A DNA stretch of 10,880 bases, from NCBI GenBank assembly GCA_947626725.1, contig CANQTI010000049.1:1-10880 (forward strand), read 5' to 3'. The notes beneath the pieces are model-generated. The model did not search any database. It saw nothing but the letters and a program-made list of their open reading frames with translations, and had not been told where the DNA came from. Positions 6,201-10,880 of the stretch are shown one piece after another. This DNA is from an uncultured Eisenbergiella sp. Lineage in GTDB: Bacteria; Bacillota; Clostridia; Lachnospirales; Lachnospiraceae. Positions within the stretch are counted from its first letter, which is position 1. Every line of letters starts with the position of its first letter. Made by a program: the position numbers and the translations under genes.

Positions 6201-7124
6201 ATGAGTGTGGATGTGATCATTCCGGTGTATCGGCCGGGGGAAAGGTTTTATGAGCTTGTGGACCGTCTGGAGCGGCAGACATTCCCGCCGGAGCGGATCA
6301 TTGTGATGGAAACCCGGGATGGGTGCGGAACGGACCGCAGGTTGGAGCAGTTTTGTCTTCAGCATCCGAGAATAAAGAAATATTCACTGAAAAAGCAGGA
6401 GTTCGATCACGGAGCGACGCGGCAGGCCGGTGTGGAAAAGTCCGACGCGGATTATTTTGTCTGTATGACCCAGGATGCGCTTCCGGCGGATCTGTTTTTG
6501 CTGGAACGGCTGAAGGAGGCGCTGGAACAGAATGCGGATGCGGCGGCAGCCTATGCCAGACAGCTGCCGGAGGAGGACTGCTGCCTGATCGAGCGCTATA
6601 CCAGACAGTTCAACTATCCGGATCAGGAGCGGATCAAGAGAAAGGCGGATATTTCGGAACTCGGAATCAAGACCTTTTTTTGCTCTAATGTGTGCGCAAT
6701 ATATAGAAGGGCTGTGTTTGACAAACTGGGCGGCTTTGCTTTTCCTGCAGTTTTCAACGAGGATATGGTTTATGCGGCGGGCGCTGTTGACGCCGGTTAT
6801 GCCGTTGTCTATGCGGCAGGGGCACAGGTGATCCATTCCCATAATTATACGCTTGTTCAGCAGTTTCGAAGAAACTTTGATCTTGGCACGTCCCATGCCA
6901 TGCATCCGGAGGTTTTTGCTGCGGTGCCTCCGGAGGGGGAAGGTATGGCGCTGGTGAAGCGGACTGCTGCATTTCTGTTTCGTCAAAACCCGTTTTTGAT
7001 TCTGCTTCTCATGTGTCAGAGCGCCGCGAAATATGTTGGTTATCGGATGGGGAAATCATACGAAAAGCTGCCGAGGCGACTCAGGAAAATTTGCAGTGCA
7101 TCCCCTTCCTTTTGGGATGCATGA
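6201..7124 (+). CDS. Family 2 glycosyltransferase, rhamnosyltransferase-like
   Basis: This 307-residue GT-A enzyme probably adds one sugar to a growing surface polysaccharide in the cytoplasm. It begins with VDVIIPVYRPG (3-13). FDHGATRQAGV lies at about residues 69-79, the metal-binding position is MTQDA (89-93; D92), and the acceptor/catalytic motif is FNEDM (185-189). Late in the domain come HSHNYT and QFRRNFDLG. The FDHGxTRxxG / TQDA / FNEDM / HSHxY set is typical of a group often annotated as rhamnosyltransferases; this makes dTDP-rhamnose a reasonable but unproven donor. The C-terminus is basic and includes a short hydrophobic segment (FLILLLMCQSAA). It is 262 bases from the LCP gene, beyond a probable terminator, so it may have its own transcript. 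The final codons lie within an inverted repeat. Confidence 0.86.
   Translation: MSVDVIIPVYRPGERFYELVDRLERQTFPPERIIVMETRDGCGTDRRLEQFCLQHPRIKKYSLKKQEFDHGATRQAGVEKSDADYFVCMTQDALPADLFLLERLKEALEQNADAAAAYARQLPEEDCCLIERYTRQFNYPDQERIKRKADISELGIKTFFCSNVCAIYRRAVFDKLGGFAFPAVFNEDMVYAAGAVDAGYAVVYAAGAQVIHSHNYTLVQQFRRNFDLGTSHAMHPEVFAAVPPEGEGMALVKRTAAFLFRQNPFLILLLMCQSAAKYVGYRMGKSYEKLPRRLRKICSASPSFWDA
7097..7121 (+). terminator. Hairpin spanning the end of the third glycosyltransferase gene
   Basis: TGCATCCC (7097-7104) pairs perfectly with GGGATGCA (7114-7121) around a 9-base loop, and the TGA stop (7122-7124) follows immediately. T-rich runs occur further on (about 7145-7175) but not directly after the stem, so intrinsic termination is uncertain. 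The downstream gap 7125-7273 is markedly AT-rich up to about 7210 and probably carries the htrA promoter, although I could not pick out a consensus -35/-10 pair. Confidence 0.4.
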
Positions 7125-7273
7125 GACCGAAAATTTTGAGATATCTTTTTCCTTTTTCATTTTTTATCATTTTTATCACAGAAAGAACACAAATAACAGT
7201 TACACTAAATGCAGGAGATTGACAGCGGGAAGTATGCTGTCCGGGGAGCATTTTGTGCAGAGAGGGATTACAA

Positions 7274-8989
7274 ATGGAAAATGAATTGAATCAGAACGGT
7301 TCCGGAAGCAATCAAGAGCAGCAGAGCGGTGTATACGGCCAGGGCCAGCCGGACGGCGGTTTCGGCCAGACGCAGCAGAACGGTGCGTATAGCCAGGGCC
7401 AGCCGGACGGCGGTTTCGGCCAGACGCAGCAGAGCGGTGTATACAGCCAGGGCCAGCCGGACGGCGGTTTCGACCAGACGCAGCAGAGCGGTGCGTACAG
7501 TCAGGGCCAGCCAGACGGTGGTTTCGGACGGGAATGGTCAGGCGGATCTTACGGACGGGGAGACGGACGCGGGTATTATGGTTATGAACAGCCGGGAAAT
7601 GCTTATCGGTACAGAAATCCGGACGGCAAGGGTGCCGGAAGCGGCCGCCGGCAGGGCGGAAAGAAAGCGGACAGACGGAAAAATTCCGGAGTGAAAGTCG
7701 CGATTGCAATAACGCTGGCCGTGGTGTTCGTCGGGTTCTGCGGTTTTATCAGCTGGCTGGCGGTGGAGTCCATACAGGATCAGATGGCGCAGGCGTACCG
7801 TAGGACGCCGGAAGAAACGGTCCTGCCGGAGAAACAGCCCGAATCGGAGCCTCCCAAGGAGGCAGTACAGCCCTCGGAGCCGGTACAGTCCGCTTCGCCT
7901 GTCCGGGAAAGCGGCAGCGTAACTACGGTAGTGACGGATGTGACAGCCGTAGTGGAAAGCGTGATGCCGGCGTGCGTTTCCGTCACCAATAATTTCACGG
8001 AGCAGGTGCAGGATTTCTGGGGACAGACGTATTCCCGGGACGGACAGGGCAGCGGCTCCGGCATCATCATCGGACAGAATGAAACCGAGCTGCTGATTGT
8101 ATCGAACAATCATGTGGTGGACAGCGCCGATTCCCTGCAGGTGCAGTTCATTGACGGCGCGGTCGTGGAAGCGCAGGTAAAAGGGACGGACCCGGCCGTG
8201 GATCTGGCTGTCATTGCGGTGAAGCTGGAGGATATCGCCCCGGAGACGAAGGACGCCATTGTGGTGGCACAGATGGGCGATTCGGACAATTTAAAAATCG
8301 GGGAGCCTGCCATCGCCATTGGGAACGCGCTGGGCTATGGTCAGTCGGTGACTACCGGCGTGATCAGTGCGCTGAACCGGACGCTGGAGGTCAGCGAGAC
8401 AGGCGAGAGCAGTACCATGATCCAGACGGACGCGGCGATCAATCCGGGCAATTCCGGCGGCGCGCTTTTGAACATCAACGGAGAAGTGATCGGCATCAAT
8501 TCCAGCAAAACTTATGGTTCCGCCATTGAGGGAATGGGATACGCGATTCCGATTTCTACAGCCAGACCGATCATTGAAGAACTGATGACGTATGAGACAA
8601 GATCTCGCTATTCCGATGAAGACAGAGGGTATCTGGGTATTTCCTGCATCAATGTGACCAGCGATCTTTCAGCCAATTTTGATCTGCCGGAAGGAATATT
8701 TGTGGCGCAGGTCTATGAGGGAACCGGCGCTGAACGGGCGGGATTGAAACGTGGAGATATTGTTACGGCCTTTAACGGTGTAGAAGTCCGGAATCAGGAG
8801 GAACTGAACGATCAGATGCAGTACTTTAAGGCTGGCGAGACAGCGGAGATTACCATCATGCAGAACACCGGAGCAGGCTATCAGGCAAAAGATGTGGAAA
8901 TCGTTCTTTCCAGTCTGGAACAGCTTAATGAGAGCAGTCAGAGGGAAGAGTCGCAGCAGGGCGGTTGGAGCAGACAGCTTTGGCCGTAA
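7274..8989 (+). CDS. htrA: Membrane-anchored HtrA/DegP-type serine protease with PDZ domain
   Basis: This 571-residue protease should degrade or process misfolded and exported proteins on the outer side of the membrane. Residues 1 to about 138 are a cytoplasmic, Gln/Gly/Ser/Tyr-rich tail with four 18-residue tandem repeats (17-88) and then a basic stretch. One transmembrane helix spans about 140-162. A Pro/Glu/Ser-rich linker leads to a trypsin-like domain with an intact triad: H280 (NNHVV), D310 (AVDLAV) and S394 (NPGNSGGALLN). A single PDZ domain covers about 450-560 (GYLGI through the AERAGLKRGDIV carboxylate-binding region). Clostridial and bacillar HtrA proteins share this signal-anchor/protease/PDZ order, but the repeat tail is unusually long and regular. 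The start is ATG 7274 with GAGAGGG (7260-7266) and a 7-base spacer; a TTG at 7253 in the same frame has no such site. The gene appears to be transcribed on its own. Confidence 0.93.
   Translation: MENELNQNGSGSNQEQQSGVYGQGQPDGGFGQTQQNGAYSQGQPDGGFGQTQQSGVYSQGQPDGGFDQTQQSGAYSQGQPDGGFGREWSGGSYGRGDGRGYYGYEQPGNAYRYRNPDGKGAGSGRRQGGKKADRRKNSGVKVAIAITLAVVFVGFCGFISWLAVESIQDQMAQAYRRTPEETVLPEKQPESEPPKEAVQPSEPVQSASPVRESGSVTTVVTDVTAVVESVMPACVSVTNNFTEQVQDFWGQTYSRDGQGSGSGIIIGQNETELLIVSNNHVVDSADSLQVQFIDGAVVEAQVKGTDPAVDLAVIAVKLEDIAPETKDAIVVAQMGDSDNLKIGEPAIAIGNALGYGQSVTTGVISALNRTLEVSETGESSTMIQTDAAINPGNSGGALLNINGEVIGINSSKTYGSAIEGMGYAIPISTARPIIEELMTYETRSRYSDEDRGYLGISCINVTSDLSANFDLPEGIFVAQVYEGTGAERAGLKRGDIVTAFNGVEVRNQEELNDQMQYFKAGETAEITIMQNTGAGYQAKDVEIVLSSLEQLNESSQREESQQGGWSRQLWP
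7322..7537 (+). repeat. 54-bp in-frame tandem repeat, four copies, in htrA
   Basis: Units run 7322-7375, 7376-7429, 7430-7483 and 7484-7537. Each encodes an 18-residue unit of the pattern Q-[SN]-G-[VA]-Y-[GS]-QGQPDGGF-[GD]-QTQ. The core QGQPDGGF is identical in all four. The last unit departs in its final residues, ending REW. Near-identity at the DNA level in the first three copies, including codon choice, points to recent expansion by slippage or recombination. Copy number may vary between strains. Confidence 0.95.
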
Positions 8990-8990
8990 T

Positions 8991-9029
8991 GGAGAATGGC
9001 CATTTTGGAAAAGCTCCTGGATTTTTTTT
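8991..9029 (+). terminator. Possible intrinsic terminator after htrA
   Basis: GGAG (8991-8994) can pair with CTCC (9014-9017), with a small inner CCA/TGG stem (9000-9002 with 9006-9008). Eight consecutive Ts follow (9022-9029). The T-tract is convincing but the stem is weak, so this is tentative. No good promoter for the following gene was recognised in 9030-9083. Confidence 0.38.
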
Positions 9030-9083
9030 CTTCAGCGGCACGACGATTGCAGTTTACAGTTTTAGAAAGGGAGTTTTCACCTC

Positions 9084-10634
9084 ATGAGCGATATGGATCA
9101 TAAGGATATGAATTCCGAGTCCGGAGCGGACAATTCCGGCGAAAAGAAAAAGGAATACGAAGATGTCTGTTTTATTTGCCGGCGTCCGGAAAGCAAAGCC
9201 GGAAAGATGTTCCATTTGCCCAATAATATCTGTGTATGTGATGATTGTATGCACAAGACCATGGATGCGGTCAGCCAGTACGATTATCAGGGCATGCTGA
9301 ATAATCCGCAGATATTGAATATGTTGAACAGTCAGTTTGACAATCGGAACAAGAAGCCGGATGAAGAAGGGGACGGCAAAGAGAAGGAGGAAAAGAAGCA
9401 GGGATTTCCCAATATAAGCTTTATCAATTTGTCCGGACTGACGGGCGGCGGGCCGATTCCCAATAAACAGCGGATCCGCAAAAAGGACGGCGCAGGACAG
9501 GAGAAAGCGAAACCGCTTCTTGACATTCATTCCATTCCGGCCCCGCATAAAATCAAAGCGCAGCTGGATCAATACGTGATTGGCCAGGAACATGCCAAAA
9601 AGGTCATTTCCGTGGCGGTATACAACCATTATAAACGGGTTGCGACAGATACTATGGACGAGATCGAGATCGAAAAGTCCAATATTTTGATGATCGGTCC
9701 CACTGGCAGCGGCAAAACCTATCTGGTAAAGACGCTGGCCAGACTTTTAGATGTACCGCTGGCAATCGCGGATGCCACTTCCCTGACGGAAGCGGGATAC
9801 ATTGGAGATGATATCGAGAGCGTGGTGAGCAAACTCCTGGCGGCTGCGGACAATGATGTGGATAAAGCGGAGCAGGGCATTATTTTTATCGATGAGATCG
9901 ACAAGATCGCAAAAAAGAAAAACACCACGTCCCGTGACGTGTCCGGGGAATCCGTACAGCAGGGAATGCTTAAGCTTCTGGAGGGGGCGGAGGTGGAGGT
10001 CCCCGTGGGGGCCAACTCCAAAAATGCCATGGTTCCGCTGGCTACTGTGAATACGCGCAATATCCTTTTCATCTGCGGCGGCGCCTTTCCGGATCTGGCT
10101 GAGATCATAAAACAGAGGCTGCGCAGGCAGACATCTATCGGGTTCAATGCAGAACTGCGGGATAAATGGGATAAGGAAAAAAATATTCTTTCTAAAGTCA
10201 CGGTGGAGGACATCCGAAATTTTGGCATGATTCCGGAATTTATCGGGCGCTTGCCCGTGATCTGTACGCTGGAAGGGCTGAATGAGGAGATGCTGGTGCG
10301 CATTTTGAAGGAGCCTAAAAATGCGATCCTCAAACAGTATCAGAAGCTTTTGGAATTGGACGAGGTGAAGCTGGAATTCACTGACGATGCTCTGGAAGCG
10401 ATCGCGAAAAAGGCCCTGGAGAAGGATACCGGCGCCAGAGCCTTGCGCTCCATCATTGAGGAATTTATGCTGGATATCATGTATGAGATCCCGAAGGATG
10501 ACAATATCGGGCGCGTCACGATCACACGCGATTATATCGAAGGAACCGGAGGCCCTCTGATCGATATACGGGGCAATTATTCGCTGGAGGATATGGGGTC
10601 CATGCACGTTGTGGAGGAGAAGCCCATATCATAA
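9084..10634 (+). CDS. clpX: ClpX-family AAA+ unfoldase with extended linker
   Basis: This 516-residue protein is clearly longer than typical ClpX (about 420-430). ClpX unfolds substrates with ATP and feeds them to ClpP. The N-terminal zinc-binding domain has C29/C32 and C52/C55 (plus C50). The AAA+ core starts near IPAPHKIKAQLDQYVIGQ (151-168), so about 95 residues separate it from the last zinc ligand where roughly 20-25 are usual. The linker is Lys/Glu/Gln-rich with one hydrophobic patch (FPNISFINLSGL). The core keeps Walker A GPTGSGKT (205-212), pore loop GYIG (238-241), Walker B IDE (269-271), RDVSGE, the ClpP-docking IGF (352-354), the arginine of PEFIGR (R389) and sensor 2 GARALR (450-455). 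The usual second pore loop with RKH is replaced by VGANSKNAM (about 308-316). The ATG is preceded by AAAGGGAG (9066-9073) with a 10-base spacer. It may be a paralogue of a canonical ClpX elsewhere. Confidence 0.88.
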   Translation: MSDMDHKDMNSESGADNSGEKKKEYEDVCFICRRPESKAGKMFHLPNNICVCDDCMHKTMDAVSQYDYQGMLNNPQILNMLNSQFDNRNKKPDEEGDGKEKEEKKQGFPNISFINLSGLTGGGPIPNKQRIRKKDGAGQEKAKPLLDIHSIPAPHKIKAQLDQYVIGQEHAKKVISVAVYNHYKRVATDTMDEIEIEKSNILMIGPTGSGKTYLVKTLARLLDVPLAIADATSLTEAGYIGDDIESVVSKLLAAADNDVDKAEQGIIFIDEIDKIAKKKNTTSRDVSGESVQQGMLKLLEGAEVEVPVGANSKNAMVPLATVNTRNILFICGGAFPDLAEIIKQRLRRQTSIGFNAELRDKWDKEKNILSKVTVEDIRNFGMIPEFIGRLPVICTLEGLNEEMLVRILKEPKNAILKQYQKLLELDEVKLEFTDDALEAIAKKALEKDTGARALRSIIEEFMLDIMYEIPKDDNIGRVTITRDYIEGTGGPLIDIRGNYSLEDMGSMHVVEEKPIS

Positions 10635-10656
10635 AGAAAAACTGCGAAGAGGCAGG

Positions 10657-10880
10657 ATGGACTGCAGGGAAAAAATTGTTTCGGAAGATTATATGAGCGT
10701 CATTCTGGATTTCCGGCTTCCGGAACAGATCCTTCCGCTCTTTGGGGATGGATTCTGTTATCAGCCGGTAGAGGGCGCTCTGGGGGTCTATTATGTGGAT
10801 CGGAATCTTCAGCCGCCGCTGTCAGCATCCCGGTATCTGTACCGTTATATTCCGCAGCTGTATGGCCTGGGGGCATTTCC
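10657..10880 (+). CDS. Partial gene, probable N-terminus of S8 (subtilisin-like, Csp-type) peptidase
   Basis: The reading frame is open from ATG 10657 to the end of the window, giving 74 residues with no stop. It begins 22 bases after the clpX stop and is preceded by GAAGAGG (10646-10652) with a 4-base spacer, so co-transcription with clpX is likely. The protein starts MDCREKIVSEDYMSVILDF and later reads YLYRYIPQLYGLGAF. The early SEDY segment and the later IP-x-LYGL segment resemble the N-terminal prodomain-like region of clostridial S8 peptidases related to the Csp spore-germination proteases, where a Ile-Pro-Lys-Cys/Leu-Tyr-Gly-Leu motif precedes the subtilase domain. No catalytic residues lie within the window, so the assignment rests on N-terminal resemblance only. 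No signal peptide is apparent. Confidence 0.5.
   Translation, partial: MDCREKIVSEDYMSVILDFRLPEQILPLFGDGFCYQPVEGALGVYYVDRNLQPPLSASRYLYRYIPQLYGLGAF

Noticed and set aside
7219..7238. TTGACA followed by TATGCT before htrA as a promoter
   Set aside because: The boxes are only 8 bases apart; no acceptable -10 occurs at 16-18 bases.
7033..7284. Short + strand frames in the AT-rich gap before htrA
   Set aside because: They begin inside the glycosyltransferase in other frames, lack ribosome sites and have no recognisable features.
7322..7537. Regular 54-bp repeats as a CRISPR array
   Set aside because: The units abut without unique spacers and stay in frame within a clear coding gene; they are a coding tandem repeat.

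Overview
The window (10,880 bases, GC-rich with a mid-50s feel) reads entirely on the + strand. It looks like a chromosome segment from a Gram-positive Clostridia bacterium, most likely a Lachnospiraceae member. This is inferred from a LytR-CpsA-Psr protein, a membrane-anchored HtrA, purine-rich Shine-Dalgarno sites, tight gene spacing, and the style of the glycosyltransferases and phosphosugar mutase. I see no tRNA, rRNA, CRISPR array, transposase, integrase or phage gene, so this looks like ordinary chromosome and not a mobile island.

Layout: (1) the 3' end of an alpha-phosphohexomutase, 1-348; (2) a 285-base gap with a strong hairpin; (3) two family-2 glycosyltransferases, 634-2097 and 2094-3050, which overlap by 4 bases; (4) a very good sigma-A promoter at 3155-3183 driving a polyprenyl-phosphate glucose/sugar-1-phosphate transferase (3217-4635) and, 13 bases on, a LytR-CpsA-Psr ligase (4649-5938); (5) a structured gap, then a third, rhamnosyltransferase-like family-2 enzyme (6201-7124); (6) an AT-rich gap, then a membrane-anchored HtrA-type serine protease with a PDZ domain and a 54-bp tandem repeat in its cytoplasmic tail (7274-8989); (7) a ClpX-family unfoldase with an unusually long linker (9084-10634); and (8) 22 bases later, the start of a gene that runs off the window and resembles the N-terminus of clostridial S8 (subtilisin-like, Csp-type) peptidases (10657-10880).

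How the parts fit together (inference from families): the mutase supplies glucose-1-phosphate for nucleotide sugars. The sugar-phosphate transferase loads the first sugar on undecaprenyl phosphate, the three glycosyltransferases could extend it, and the LytR-CpsA-Psr protein could attach the finished polymer to peptidoglycan. No flippase, polymerase or chain-length regulator is present, so this can only be part of a polysaccharide pathway. The second half changes theme to protein quality control: an extracytoplasmic protease, a cytoplasmic unfoldase and a probable subtilase.

I did not find a wholly novel system. The most unusual items are the divergent ClpX (about 70 extra linker residues and an altered second pore loop) and the repeat-bearing HtrA tail. 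Next come the Ser/Lys-rich tail of the LytR-CpsA-Psr protein and the helix-rich C-terminal third of the first glycosyltransferase.
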